This document shows, piece by piece, positions 1-12,469 of a DNA stretch of 64,000 nucleotides. Within the stretch, counting starts at the first letter, position 1; each line of letters opens with the position of its first letter. Where the stretch lies: assembly GCA_019722365.1 (NCBI GenBank), contig JADFUC010000140.1, positions 1-64,000 on the forward strand. The letters are read 5' to 3'. The translations under genes and the position numbers were made by a program. Below the pieces are notes generated by a model that worked only from the letters and a program-made list of their open reading frames with translations, had not been told where the DNA came from and made no database searches. This DNA comes from Lithospermum erythrorhizon (taxonomy: Eukaryota; Streptophyta; Magnoliopsida; Boraginales; Boraginaceae).

Positions 1-578
1 CTGTTGTGCTTCGTTCAGTTACTGTTATTCTTTCTGTATCTCCTTTTCTCATCTCGTTTTGACATATTAGAATTGACATTTTAAACAGCAGTTTCGGATA
101 GTTCCAAATGGTTTAAACTCATTATCACTATAGACTTTATTAGTTAAATTGTCTATAGATAACTTATTATTGCGGATCCCGTACACTTTCGTATCGTGGC
201 ATGGTCCTTGCCTTTAAGTTGAAGTCTACTTGTTGACACATGCTTTATTTCTTGTTCAGTCTTTGAATTCATGAATTTTTTTGAACTCCCTCGGATGGTT
301 GATTGAGCATCTTTGTTGTCTCCCTTCAAATTTATAAATTCAAATCTTAACTGTAATTTGTTATCCAACGGCCTCTATTACTTCTTTCATGCTACAAATA
401 TGTCATGAAATCACGATGCGCCTCATGGCTGCAGGAGTGCCGCGTTGCTCTGATATTATGATCTCATTCCTGGTATCTCTTAATATATGTTCTACCATCA
501 CAACAATACTCATTACCCTCTAGAATTTGTCAACTCTTATCTACAATAGTCTTTCACTAATTTTAATCCCCAAATACT
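1..578. other. Flank of the first LTR element, no recognisable gene
   Basis: No gene is recognised. Bases 447-460 read GCTCTGATATTATG, which resembles a degraded reverse-complement methionine-tRNA primer site. The minus-strand open frame at 153-368 (71 codons, lysine-rich) lies downstream of it in that orientation. This could be an old gag fragment, but no domain is visible. The sequence resumes at 8992 on the other side of the inserted LTR element. Confidence 0.3.
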
Positions 579-3148
579 TGTAACGACCACTTAATTAAAC
601 ATACAGTGAAATGTAAAATCGATTGAGTCACCAAACAGATGAATTTTTAAATGTTATCACAATTAAGTTTCCCAATCATTGGGTTTTAAATTTCATCATC
701 AGTGATAAGCAAATAATATATATATATATACATGGCATGTCCCAAAATAAAAATAATCTTAGTAATTTCATGAATGTCACGTCTTTGTATATACGAATAC
801 AAAATAATGACGACCGACGGCTAAAGTTTCAAAAGAAAAATACAACAATGAAAAGCAGTTGACAACACGTCAAATCGATTTGGCGGGATCCTACTTACCG
901 GTGCTGCTAAGCACTCGGAATAAACTCTCAAACGACCTCTTGGCTCAGTAGCCGTCTGTCGACTTTGGCACAAATGAAATATACGCCCAATCACGAAAAG
1001 GGAGGTGTAGCGGGCTTAGTGGCTTCAGGGAGTGGAACTTACCATGCAGACGAGTCAATCAATAATATGTGTCCAAATATGAATAAAATACATATATCCG
1101 GGACTACTAAAAAGGTCATACAACATAATTCATGAGAAATCTCGAGACATAATACATGAAGATATAATAGAGGTTCGTAAATACGCGAATTTCATAAAGA
1201 AATCAATAAACTCATTAGCTCTAGTCTAATCAAACTCTATCTATCCCTTGGTGTCCCTCCCAATGCGTATACTCGATCAAATACACTGGGAATGGACTAA
1301 TCATAATCACCTGTTTCTCTACCCGCTGATATAAGGCCAAAACAGCAGCTTATACACAAGTATAGGCACACCGCACTTATACACAAAGTATAAGGCACGT
1401 CGCACTCATACACTAAGTGCAAGGCACACCCATTTCTTATACACTTAAGTATAAGGCACACCCGCTCTTATACACTAAAATGAAACCATATGTGCTCTAG
1501 TAGTATAGAAGGGCCACGCATGTTCTGACAAAGTGATCGAAAAGACTCATACCGCTCTTATCTTAGAAGTATAAGGCCAAACCATAACTATCACCGTGGT
1601 ATGAGGCCACGCCGACTTGATACCTGCAATGGCGATCAAAAGAAGTCATGGCTCTTATGCAGTATAAGGCCAAACTCCCATGACAATAGTCATATCACAA
1701 GGAAGGAGAGTCCTAATCATTGCTAATCCCGACTATAGGGTCACCCCACGATGCTCAAGTCACCTCAAGTCGTAGATAACTTCCCCAACATTAAGCCTCA
1801 CCGATAACAGGCTCTTTTCTGCTCCCAAACAATATCGGAAATTACCTGACTAAAACATCTCCGCGATAAATTAAGTCGAACCTGATATGCCGAAGATGAA
1901 ATGTAAGTGCGAAACAAAGACATGAAATCGAAATATAAGTTGGGAGTTCAAGCTGTGCACCTCGACAATCTTGTATACAAATATAATCACATAATCATAT
2001 AACAATTATGTATATCATTCTCACGTAATCATAAACGTAACATGTATATCGAAATCAGACAGTGCATTAAAGTAACACCCGTGAGATAAGTACTAAAAAG
2101 CCTCTGTAGCTCTTTGCCAAAAACCTTGGCAGCAATCCACGGTAACTGCCACTTTCCCACGATCGGCTAAACAACACCGAGAAAGTATGAAATCAGAGAC
2201 CTCTTTTATGCGTTCTAGAAGATACATAACCGACTCTTGGGGAACTATCTGCAGTCTAACATGACGGATAAGTATCGAATTATAATCATCGGATAGCGAT
2301 GATCGATTCCCGCTAAATTCCGTCTTATCCTTTCTCATTCTGCGTCGACTTATAAGTTATTCTAACTAATCATCAAGTCCTTGATACTTGTCATGTCGAA
2401 ATATCGAATTATAACTCGACTTGGAATTTATACTTTTTCAGCCTTAACACCGCTTTAATCAATTTTTAAATCACAGTTTAACATCAACAACTATAATAGA
2501 TTCCCAATATAACCTCCACACACATTTAAAGTCTTATAAAAATATCCACATAAAAAAGTCAACCGAAAACCTAAAAAGTCGGCTTCGACCGTAAAATCGC
2601 CAAGCTTGATCTTAAAATCTTAATTCATCAAACTTCCAGAAATCGTCCACAGGGCCACTTAACTAAGATTTATCTTAAAATTCAATTATGGAAAAGTCAA
2701 CTATGTGAAACGAAATAATACCGAAAGACTTGAAATTTCTTATCTTAACTCGAAGAATGATGAACAATATTCTCTGACCGATCTTGAGTTTAATCGAGAG
2801 AGAGAAATAAGAGAAAATGAAATTTTTAGAGAGGGTGAATATTTCAGGCCATAGCATGAAAAAAGATGATGAAGTGTTTGATAATGATGATGGAAGATAA
2901 GCATCTTGGATATTTAAAAAACTTCGAGTCGGATTCGGTTTCGGTTAATTTCTCCACGACATCGTACTTAAATCTCACGAACTTGCGATTCCAAAGATAA
3001 ATATTCCCATGGCAAAAACTACTAAATTATAAATGTAATTACATTAAAAATTTTCTGAAATAATATAAATCGAGATTATTTAAAATATCCCGGGTCCATG
3101 GGCCGAAAATTTGAAATTTTTTTTTTTTTTAAGTAGCAGGTTATTACA
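579..3148 (-). repeat. LTR of Ty3/gypsy element 1 (left copy, 3' LTR)
   Basis: The repeat starts TGTAACGACC and ends TTACA, the TG...CA form usual for plant gypsy LTRs. It matches 6398-8991 along its whole length, with many small indels. The five bases before it are ATACT and those after the partner LTR are ATATT, a 4/5 target-site duplication. Immediately inside its right end the plus strand reads ATCTACCCACCTA, the complement of a purine-rich tract, so the element reads on the minus strand and this is the 3' LTR. It contains TA repeats, a TATAC/GTATA minisatellite and AAAGTCAAC motifs. Confidence 0.85.
1330..1690. repeat. TATAC...GTATA palindromic minisatellite in the left LTR
   Basis: Imperfect units of about 25-60 bp repeat the pattern CTTATAC, a short spacer, then AGTATAAGGC followed by CAC or CAAA. 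Each unit can pair with itself through TATAC and GTATA. The same array occurs at the equivalent place in the right LTR (about 7200-7620) and in the LTR near 12719-13100. Confidence 0.75.
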
Positions 3149-3373
3149 ATCTACCCACCTAATAAAATTCGAACTTGAAATTTAACAGCCACCCTCAAAC
3201 AATCAAAGCGAACAATATAATAACACAAAATCAAATATCGCGCAAATGAAAGCAATCTTAACTCCACTACTAAATCGGCAAGTAATCGATCGACCCACTT
3301 CTCGCGTCCCTCTGACAGCCTGGGTCTCTCATCTCGTGGCGAAATTCTAGATTAGATCCTGACAGCGGTCGAA

Positions 3374-3745
3374 CTACTCGTATAGGCGAAAATCTCCCCG
3401 CCCAGCTACCGACATTAAGCTTGACTCAATTTGTTTAGTCTCTACTCTGCGGGTCCTTTGATTTCCCACTTTCCTACTAATTTGCCTTCCTGGGTGGTAC
3501 TCAATAGTCAAGTCATAATCACTAATGAACTCCATCCACCTCCTCTGCCTCAAATTCAAATCTCTCTGCGTCGGAAGATATTTCAAACTCTTATGATCAG
3601 TAAAAATCTGGCACTTAACCCCATAAAGATAATGTCTCCACAATTTTAACGCAAAGACTATCGCCGCTAGCTCAAGATCATGTGTCGGATAGTTCTTCTC
3701 GTGATTTCTCAACTGTCGGGAAGCGTAGGCAATCACCACTCCCAT
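3374..3745 (-). pseudogene. Ty3/gypsy RNase H domain fragment
   Basis: The frame contains [20 protein letters not shown], then [20 protein letters not shown] and [13 protein letters not shown], ending in IEYHPG. These are the standard landmarks of plant gypsy RNase H, which removes the RNA strand during reverse transcription. After HPG the expected continuation into integrase is lost and the frame runs out in unrelated residues. It is a remnant of a polyprotein, not a host gene. Confidence 0.9.
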
Positions 3746-4560
3746 TCACAAATCGAGCACTTTTGATGCGTGATGCGGCTTGCTCCTTTATAAATCAGTA
3801 GCCACCGGGGGGCGAGCCGGTATCGCCAAGCTAGTCCTTTGGTCAATGGCGTAATCAAGGAAAAGAACTTGATGAATCTCCTATAAGAGAACGGTAGCTT
3901 GAGAAACTCCCCCAACCTCGATCGCACTTGTGGGGCGCTCCCAGTGTTCACGACCTCCACATACGTGGATCCCAGCAAAAATACCCTCGCCCGAAATAAC
4001 ATGACAGGTGCTTTCATGGCAGACTCACATTTGGAAAACTTGGCATGGCTGGTGTTTAATGCAAGGTCTCAACATAATTACCAAATGCCTCTATTGATTC
4101 TCGCTCCCTCTAGAATATATCGAGAATATCATTAATGAATACCACCACAAACTCTGTCGAATCACTCCCATGACTGCCGGTTAAATCAAATCCATAAAGG
4201 ATGCCAGCTGCATTTTCAATCCAAATGGCATCATTTATAAACCTTCATAATGTCCATACTTGAAGATGGAAAGCCGATTTAGAATATCTGCTGATCCTCA
4301 ATGATGACAATCAATCTTGAACCATCTTCAGGCTGATCAGGCAAATCGTCAATTACGGAAATGGGTTTTCGGTTCTTAATAGTCACTGTCCTGGGCAAAT
4401 CTTCTTTTATGGAAACAACTGCTTGGTGCACCAGGAGATACACTCGATTACGCTAAATCCACTTGTCCAACAACTCTTGTAAGCTGATTCCGCAATTGTT
4501 CACATAATTAATTTTGGAGCCATCTTTGTAGGTGGAAGAGAATTGGTCTGAGTACCGGGG
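3746..4560 (-). pseudogene. Ty3/gypsy reverse transcriptase remnant
   Basis: On the minus strand, several frames carry pieces in the expected order: VTIKNRKPIS near 4330-4390, YGHYEGL with MPFGL near 4210-4270, a VVVF-INDI-IYSR-like catalytic region near 4085-4170, and FSYRRFIKFFSLITPLTKG near 3830-3900 at the RT/RNase H connection. The aspartate pair of the active site is eroded (IND in place of IDD), and frames change between motifs. The reading is secure at family level but no functional enzyme is encoded. Confidence 0.8.
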
Positions 4561-4587
4561 AATAACCTCAACAGAGAAATTAGGCCT

Positions 4588-4902
4588 CTAACTGGTGATC
4601 TGGGAAAACATGAACTCTCTAACCCGCACGTCCTCCCAGTGCAATTTACATTGTATATTCAAATCGAAAACCCATATCCCTTGATACACCGCTTTCGAAT
4701 CAATCTCCAGCCTGATCACAAACTGAAGCAGAATCTTGAGTAGGATATCGTGTTCCCGAACCCCTGGTAATCTCTTTCCGATGGCGATCAGCATGATGTT
4801 TCCCCGACAATCCGTACCCAAGATAAAGGTCAAAATCGAGGAAAGCTCGAAATGGAGAAGTAAATCAACCGACCTTAATGACTGTGAGTCAAAGGGTCTC
4901 AT
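4588..4902 (-). pseudogene. Gypsy aspartic protease / RT junction remnant
   Basis: The minus-strand frame contains FELSSILTFILGTD, matching the conserved C-terminal region of plant gypsy proteases (hydrophobic-ILG-D). In the neighbouring frame this is followed by a GKHHAD-like stretch, as expected after that motif. The rest of the frame is not recognisable. It lies between the gag-like region and RT, in the order expected for the element. Confidence 0.5.
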
Positions 4903-6380
4903 ATACCAATCCCAACATGGCCGACCTTCCCTACGGGTGTCATAATCTCAAGTGGAGCAGGCAAAGGCACACCACACACACACATCTGAGATAAAGGCGA
5001 GAAATAAAACTCGAGAAATAAAAATCTGGCTTGAGAATCAAACAACACCACAGCCTCGATATCATACTGAAATAATGTACACATGCGCTCTGCAGGGGTA
5101 TCTGCGCCTCACGTGTGTGTATGACATAGACTCGACCTCGACAGCTCACTCAGTGCTGCGACACTCCTCGGGTCCCTCTGAGGTCCAACGGCCTCACGGC
5201 CGGCAGATCATTTCCTTGCGACTCCCACGATACTTAGCCTACGGCAATTTGGCCAGTCTTAATCCCTTTGGGAAGGGCAGCTCCTTCGCCAAATCATCAT
5301 AGCATGCCATCTGATCCTGGCAGTAACAACCGGATACACATGCGGACCCAGGAAGACCTACTGGACCCCGCCGGATCTCGCGCCAATGCGAGGAAGGGTA
5401 GTAGCGTAAGTCAGGAGGGACTATCGGAGAAGCGTGACTGTCCCGGATGACTGTGAGGTCCGTCCTCCCTCTGAACTCTAGAGCTAGAATTTTGAATAGA
5501 AAGTCTGGTCGATATACTTCGTCCCTTCGCCTCGCTCTGCCGACTCAGATTTCCATCTTCGGTACTGGCATTCTCATGACATGGGAAACTAGTAAACTCC
5601 ATCGATGGAATCGGTACAGCTTGATATCTCCCACGTCAATCCATCACTGAATCTGAGTGATCCTGCTAGCCTCTGCACGATAAACACTCGAGGGAAATGG
5701 TCGGCACAAATCAACTTGACTGCCTGCCATGCCTCAAGCGACCTCCAGACCACAGTAGCTCGGCCCAATCGACTCTGCTCCCGAGGCCGCCGTATTGGGT
5801 CTCAAGCCAATAATTCTCTGGGAAGAGCTCGCAAAATGGCTCCGGGCTCATGAACACCTCCCTGCCATGATCAGAGATACAGTTCTTGTGGAGTCCACGG
5901 AGGCGCCCTCGTGAATTATAAGTAACAAACTTAGCTCCCGTGTCCGCCCTTAATCCCATCCGAGCAAAATCGACGGCGTCCCGGATGAACTTCGATAGCA
6001 CCTTTCTGGCAGCGTTGAAAACTTGGGTGGATCCCTGGCAGAAACGGTCAAACAACTTGCTCCAGGTGACCCACATTTGCTCGCCCGAGCATTAGCGCTC
6101 TCGCTTTATGAGGTCTACCTCAGCCTCGCTCCAGCATTACTCGGAGAAGATTGCACACTCCGGACCCTCTTGGTCCCGCGTTGTACTTTCATCGACAGCT
6201 ATACCCACTGCGGCTCGGCCTCCTGCGGCCCAGGGCACCTGCCATTCTACTGCATCGCGCTCAGGTGGCATCCTCGGCCAGTCTACGCAACAAAAGAAAA
6301 AGACAGGACTTATACAAAAGACACCCACTGCTCCTCGACTCAAAAGAAAAACAAGTAGACCTTGTGACCAAGTAATGCGA
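4903..6380 (-). pseudogene. Gag-like region of gypsy element 1
   Basis: The position between primer site and protease identifies this as gag. The minus-strand frame at 5711-6076 (WSKLFDRFCQGSTQVFNAA... then ARMGLRAD) has the W-F-F spacing typical of the retrotransposon gag fold. No CCHC zinc knuckle is legible. The region is unusually GC-rich and broken in every frame. Confidence 0.45.
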
Positions 6381-6397
6381 GAGCACAAATCTAAAAT
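6381..6397 (-). other. Degraded primer binding site of element 1
   Basis: The bases GAGCACAAATCTAAAAT directly precede the right LTR. The intact version beside the second element (36243-36258) reads CTCCGATACCAAAAT, the complement of a methionine-tRNA 3' end. The copy here is recognisable only by position and the shared GAGC and AAAAT ends. Confidence 0.45.
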
Positions 6398-8991
6398 TGT
6401 AACGGCCGTACTGGGTCGGTATGAGTGAGAGTCATTAAAATCCGGAACATAGGACTCCACTTACAGGCAATGGGGCGGCTTCGGTTTTAAAAATACAATT
6501 CATTTCATCAAAAATGTTGCTCATGATCTGGTTTAAATCAGCTTGAGTTTTTAAAATTTATAATCCATTGGTGATATATCAGCTTGACAAACCCATATAT
6601 ATATATATACCTGACATATTCGAAAACTAATGTAATGCCGGCGAGGCTACAGCAGATAATCGTGCGTATCTGAATACAAAATGACAACGTGAAATGAGCT
6701 AAAGTTTCAAAAGGAAAAAATACAACCCAGTAAGCAGTTGACAACGCGTCAAAAATCGGTGATCTGCATGCCCCGATGCTCACTGGCAACAGAACCGAAA
6801 CTCTCCAAGCGGCCTCTTGGCTCAGGCGGCGTGTCAACTTGGCACAAATGAAATGTCGCCCAATGCGAAAAGAGTGTAGCCGCGAGCTTAGTGAAACTTA
6901 ACAGGGGGTGAACTTACCATACGGAGCGAGGTCAGTAAATAATATAATAGTCAAATATGAATAAAATACCTTATATCGGGACTACCTAAAAAGGTCATAC
7001 ATAATTCCGGGAAATCTCGAACATAATACATGAAGATATAATAGAAGGTTCATAAGCACAATTTCATAAAAAGAAATCAATAGACTTCAACAACGACTAA
7101 AACTCTAGTCATGTTCTCTGCTCTATGGTATACCATCCTCTGTCTTGTATACTCGATCAAAGTCTACTGTAGAATGGACTAATCAACAATCACCTCGCGC
7201 CTCACGCGGTATGAGGCCAAAACGCTGCCCATGCACAAAGAGAGTATAAAGGCACACTTGCTTATATACCACAAAGTATAAGGCACAGCCAGCACTCACT
7301 CCTTCTGCAAATCCTGAAAGCCTTGGCATTTCTTTGCTCACGCTAAGTATAAGGCGCTTTCGCTCTGCCCAATTATAAAGACACGCGCCTGCAGCTATAC
7401 CGTAGTATAGGGCCACATCGACAATGCACGGCAAAGTGATCAAAAAAAGGCTTCATGCCCATTTCTTATACTGCAGTATGAGGCCAAACCGCCTGTTATA
7501 CCGTAGTAGGGGCAGCGACTTGATATAAGCGATCAAAGAGAGTCGTACAGCTCTTTATACCGAGTATAAAGGCCAAACCCCGCTAGCCACCCTTCTACCG
7601 TAGTATAGGGCCAATAGCGTCACATATCACACCCAAGGAGATAAATCAATCCTAAATAGAATTAAGCGCTTGATACTCGAGAGTACTTTCGAGTCATAGA
7701 TAACTCTAACCGTAGCCTCTGACCAACTTGACTACTGCTTGAAACTTGATATCGAGTACCGCGACTAAAACATCTCACAATCGTAGGTAAACACGAAATA
7801 TTGGAAAATCCATAAAGATGCAAAATAAATGAAATATAAGTTGGGGTTCTGACTATTCTTTTCAGCGATCTTTTAATATAACGTAATCATATGTAATTAC
7901 ATGTATATCATTCTCACGTAATCATAACACAATGACATGTATATCCGCAAAATCAATGTAGAGAATGCATTAAAAATGCTTAGTGAGATAAGTACTCGCC
8001 TCTGTAGCTACCATAGACCATGAAACTTTCCTGATCGGCGCCTAGCAATGACACCGGAGAAGTATAATCGAGAGACTACTCTTATGCGGCGTTCTAGAAG
8101 AAGATAGAATAGTTAAGCAGTCTAACATAGCGGATAAACTTCTCGAATTATAATCCCGTCGGACCTGACCAATCGATTCCCCGCTAAATTCCATACTTAT
8201 CTTTCTGCATTACAAATGGAAGCTTATAAGTTGTTCTATTGTCGTCAAGTCCGTAATTAACGATCTCATAACCAAAATACTCAAATTCTCCTTTCTGACT
8301 TAGATTTATACTTTTCAACATAACACCCTTTAATCAATTTTAAATCACCAATTTAACGCATCGCAACAACTATAATAAAGGTCCCCGATATAACCTCCTA
8401 CACATTTAAGTCTTATAAAAATATCCCATAGAATGTGAAGAGCTAAAGTCAACTCGACCATGCGTCTCAGCTTGATCTCTAATCACGAATTCATCATTTC
8501 AATCACGTCCTTGAGCAGCATGTATTAGATTTATCACCAAATTCAATTATGGAAAAGTCAACTATGTCAAAACCCAAAATATCTGAAAAATTGAAATTTC
8601 TTGCCTTCGAAGAGAATGATGGGAGAACAATATTCTCTGACAGATCTTAGGTTTGGCGACAATGAAGAGAGGAAATGGAAAATGAAATTTTTTTAAGGGG
8701 GAGGGGTGAATATTACGACCATAGCATGAAAATATGATGATAAGTGTTTGATAATGATGATGTAGGCTCAGCAGATATTTAAGAACTTCGATTAGTTAGG
8801 TTTACTGTTAATTTCTCAGCATCGTGCTTAAATTTCCACCGAACCGATTCCAAAAGATAAAATATTCCATATGGCAAAAAACTACTAAATTATAAATGTA
8901 ATTCGGCTAAAAAATTTTGAAATAATATTATCATCGAGATTATTTAAAATATCCCCGGGTCCTTTTTTTTTTTAAGTGGCGGGTTGTTACA
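6398..8991 (-). repeat. LTR of gypsy element 1 (right copy, 5' LTR)
   Basis: It starts TGTAACGGCC and ends GTTGTTACA. It aligns with 579-3148 throughout, including the TA repeat (6595-6611), the glycine-poor GC blocks, the TATAC minisatellite and the poly-T run just before the end. In the minus-strand sense this is the 5' LTR and would hold the promoter. Divergence from its partner is concentrated in CG-rich segments and small indels. Confidence 0.85.
7200..7620. repeat. TATAC...GTATA palindromic minisatellite in the right LTR
   Basis: Same array type as at 1330-1690: repeated AGTATAAGGC or GTATGAGGCCAAA words alternating with TATACC words. Unit lengths and spacers differ from the left LTR. 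Confidence 0.7.
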
Positions 8992-9174
8992 ATATTTTCT
9001 AAGCAGCCACCGTATTAGTTTTCATCATGTTATTCTTTAAACAACTAACCATTTATGGCAGCGTCATTCAGCAATCATGCCCATTATTAATGAGATCCAG
9101 AGACCGTTGATGTTCTACTAAATTTCACTCATTTTTTCGTTGTTGTTGATCTGACTTTCAAAACAAGTATTTCA
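8992..9174. other. Short flank between two LTRs, nothing recognised
   Basis: This 183-bp stretch separates element 1 from the next LTR and carries the right target-site copy (ATATT) at 8992-8996. No coding or RNA feature is visible. Confidence 0.4.
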
Positions 9175-11519
9175 TGTAACGACCACGCCCAGGTGGGCCC
9201 CCGAGTTAGGACAAATGTCTTTGAATAAGCAGTGCCCAACGATGGATAAAGATAAAATGACTTCTGCTATTGATTATAAAATAATACCTTTCGTCCATTG
9301 AGTGAACTAATCAACACTACAGCGGCGAAAAGTAATAATATAAATACAACATCACACAATGCCAACGACCGCTGATTAAATTATTACTGAGGTTAGAATG
9401 GTCCCCGAATCTGGGACACCGAGTCTGATCGATGGATGACTCGATTTTGAAGAAACTTGTCTTGAAAGCATCAGCAATACAATATACAACTAAACGACAA
9501 CGGCACTTTTAAGGACAAGGATCATCATTAGTATTCACAACTCTTGTAACAACAACCAATATACAACAACCTCTGACCAATAAAGTATCTGAAATAACAA
9601 CTTCTGAGACCTTTGATCCAACAAAGCCAAAGGGTGTGAGGATCGGTGCCACCGCCGCTCACTGCTTCTGACGCAAACACCTAGAAACCCGTCGAAAGAA
9701 CAAAAGCGCCACTGTCAGCCTAACAATAGGTACCCCGCCCATAGCGAATAGGGTGTAAGCTGCGAAGCTTAGTGAATATATATCTCAAGAATGAAATCAA
9801 CTTCCCGATCACTTGATAGTGTGCTCAGAAATTAATATTACATACGATAGAAAAGTAATATATGATTTTATTCAACTTACAGATCTTAATATAAAGTCGC
9901 TACTTGGGTTTCATTATCATTTTCCTTATGGTCATAAGCTGTTACTAACTTAAAATTATCAAATGATGGCGATCGCAATAACATACGTATCTCTCCAAGA
10001 AAAACTATAGCAACCACCGCTTGACGATGGGCCACTGCTGTCCACTATGGCGGCGACACCTGACCTCGGCGACTGACTATTCCGGCCAGGCCCAGCTTGA
10101 CTCGGCAATGATGTCAGCTCGACAGGCTGACAATGGTATCGCTCCATGATAGTATCGACTTCGACAACTCCGCAACTCAACAATTCTGCAACTCGATATA
10201 AGTCCATTGTTTCTACATTGTCATATAATCGACCTCATTTATCTTTGTTTGAATCGTAACAAGGTCTGACTTAATCGCGAATAGTTACTTACTAGATGCG
10301 AGGCAACTCACCAAATCGTACTAGGAACTAAACGAGATACCGGACAAAATCCATTACGACAACGTCAACTCATATACAACTTTCTTCTAATACGACTCAA
10401 CTGACTCCTCAAAAGAAACACCTACTCATTTCATGGGACCTAAACACAGCATAGCATTTCGACCACAACGTATTAACATATAATTCAACACAAAATCACA
10501 TATATACACATACGTATCCGTAATAAAATAGTTAATGCTTGCCCCGAGTAGAGATAGATACTACGCGCAAAATTTAACTAAATGAAACTCCAGCATAATC
10601 CGCAACAATGGTCTTTCTTGCGCGATCGCGCTAAACACATTCAAAATTATAGTACTACTTATAGCACAACTAGTAATATAACATTACACTATATATATAA
10701 TCTTATACGATACCCCCAAAAATAACCCAACAAAAAGTTCCCATCACCTTGTTCGGCTTGGGTTATTTCCTATTAATGATCGAGGTTCGATTACTAGTTC
10801 AGGTCCTGCGTTAAATTAACAACTTCAATGTCACATTTCTAATAAATCTTTAATCACAAATCAATTCACTATTCTTAGCTTCATAATATCCGAGCGTTCT
10901 CTAATCACCTAAAATCACAACTTACACCTTGAAACAATCTAAATAAAGTCCACGAGTACCCAACTTCTATCATTTAAAACACATTTAGAAAAGTCAACAA
11001 AAAAGTCAACAAAAGTCCTTTATAATCCTCGACAATTTCAACCCTTGATAATTATCAACTCTTTTCGATAATCTAAAGCTTAAATAAGCGATTCTAACAT
11101 AATAAACATCAAAGCTCAAAGTCAGCAAATTCCCAAAAAGTCCAGCATCCTCGAACTCAGAAATACTCCAAAATTCAGAAACTTTTCTTACCTCAGCGTG
11201 AGAATATTTCGGGGAATCTCCGGAAAATTTTAGAACCAAAGCTGCATGAATGGTGAAAAATGGAAAGATTTTGGGAAACTAAGAAATTTAGAAGCCGTGA
11301 CCTTGAAGAAGGAGAAGATGATTTGATAGGCATTGGATAGGTATAAAGAAAGTCTGGTGAGATTGCTTTAAAACTCTCCTTGAGAGTTCTTTCGACTTTC
11401 TCGTTCGGTTTTTTATTTGGTTTAGTTTCCCGTCTCGGTTTAACAACACAACTCACATAAATTTTAAATTTTAACCCCAAATAATATTGCAATAACAAAT
11501 GCAGACAGGGTTATTACCA
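9175..11519 (-). repeat. Candidate solo gypsy-type LTR
   Basis: It starts TGTAACGACCACGCCC and ends GGGTTATTACCA, close to the TGTAACGACC/TTACA ends of the other LTRs here. It shares their module order: a block containing GTGTAAGC...GCTTAGTGA near 9750, AAAGTCAAC repeats at 10989-11010, and a GATGA-rich purine block near the right end. No second copy and no internal region are seen, and five-base target duplications do not match. It may be a solo LTR or a truncated element, and the right boundary is uncertain by a few bases. Confidence 0.6.
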
Positions 11520-12469
11520 CCTTGACTTGTTTTTACAAATCCGGACAATAATAATTATTAAGTACAACATAAATCTCCAAAGAAGATAAAAGTATATGGT
11601 ATTTGAAGTGCTTGAATACATTCGCTCATTGGGTGCGGCGACTGCTGTGTGCATCTCGGTCATCCAGCAGCAACCTAGGCATAAAAGCGCCCGCCCATGG
11701 GAAGAATCATTAAAAGCGGTGAATACAATACGAAGGTGCCTACGGCTCATACAAACAGAGATATTCAAGTCTTTGCCTGTTTAAAGACCTACCTCGAAGT
11801 TATATTCTATATGCTACTTTCATGATATAAATTTTTTCCTTAATGGTTTCCCACTTAACAGATAAACCCAGCGCCACGTCGACAACACTCCTGATGCGCC
11901 TTAATCATGAAGATATCTCTCTATTTGTTATCTTTAAGGTATAGTTAATTAAGATATAATATCTGGCTTCAATGTCTGTATTTCATTGATTATCTTTAGT
12001 TAACAATTTTCTCCGTTATAATCTATGCACCTCCTATGACATCTGAATGTGTCATAGACATAAATGTTTCTTATTATCTGTCTATTTGAGCAGCGTATAT
12101 GTAAATAAAACAACTTAGAAATGCAGATTATCTCGCCATTATTCATTTAGTCTCACCAGACTTGTACCTCGATAGTATCGGCGTGGTGGTTAGATCACCA
12201 GCATATACTCACACGTTTTGAATCCAATACTATATGTAAAATATCATCAACATAAATATAAATTAGCACAAGCGTTGGTTTGCATAATTTTTCTCACCTA
12301 TGCTGTTAAAGAGTTATCTCGACTAATAACCAACTTCGACTTTTCACGCCAAAGGATGTATAACGATTAATACGACCTAGGATTCTAGAAAAAATCGGAT
12401 CATATTATCAATAATCAGCCGATACCTAATTGACATGTTCATCAGAGCAGCATCTAGTATAATCGGCCT
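11520..12469. other. Intergenic stretch, no recognisable gene
   Basis: A 62-codon plus-strand frame lies at 11596-11784 but matches no family known to me, and the minus strand over the same bases is also open. The remainder is AT-rich without domain motifs. Confidence 0.3.

Larger units (their letters stand above)
3149..6397 (-). mobile_element. Internal region of gypsy element 1, decayed and without integrase
   Basis: Read on the minus strand, the order is primer site (6381-6397, degraded), gag-like sequence (about 6390-4900), the end of the protease (ILGTD at about 4790-4850), RT (about 4560-4080), RNase H (3374-3745), then the polypurine tract (3149-3161). All frames are broken. Gag, PR, RT, RH in this order is the Ty3/gypsy arrangement. 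Integrase should follow RNase H, but only about 225 bp separate the RNase H end from the PPT and no integrase motif is visible there. The 3.25-kb internal region is therefore short for the family. The element could move only with enzymes supplied in trans, if at all. Confidence 0.8.

Noticed and set aside
1330..1690. CRISPR-like array
   Set aside because: The repeats are degenerate, self-complementary and of irregular spacing, lie in plant LTRs and lack unique spacers of constant length.
5711..6460. Several long overlapping frames on both strands
   Set aside because: They fall in the GC-rich gag region of gypsy element 1; only the minus-strand frame fits the element, and the plus-strand frames are shadows.
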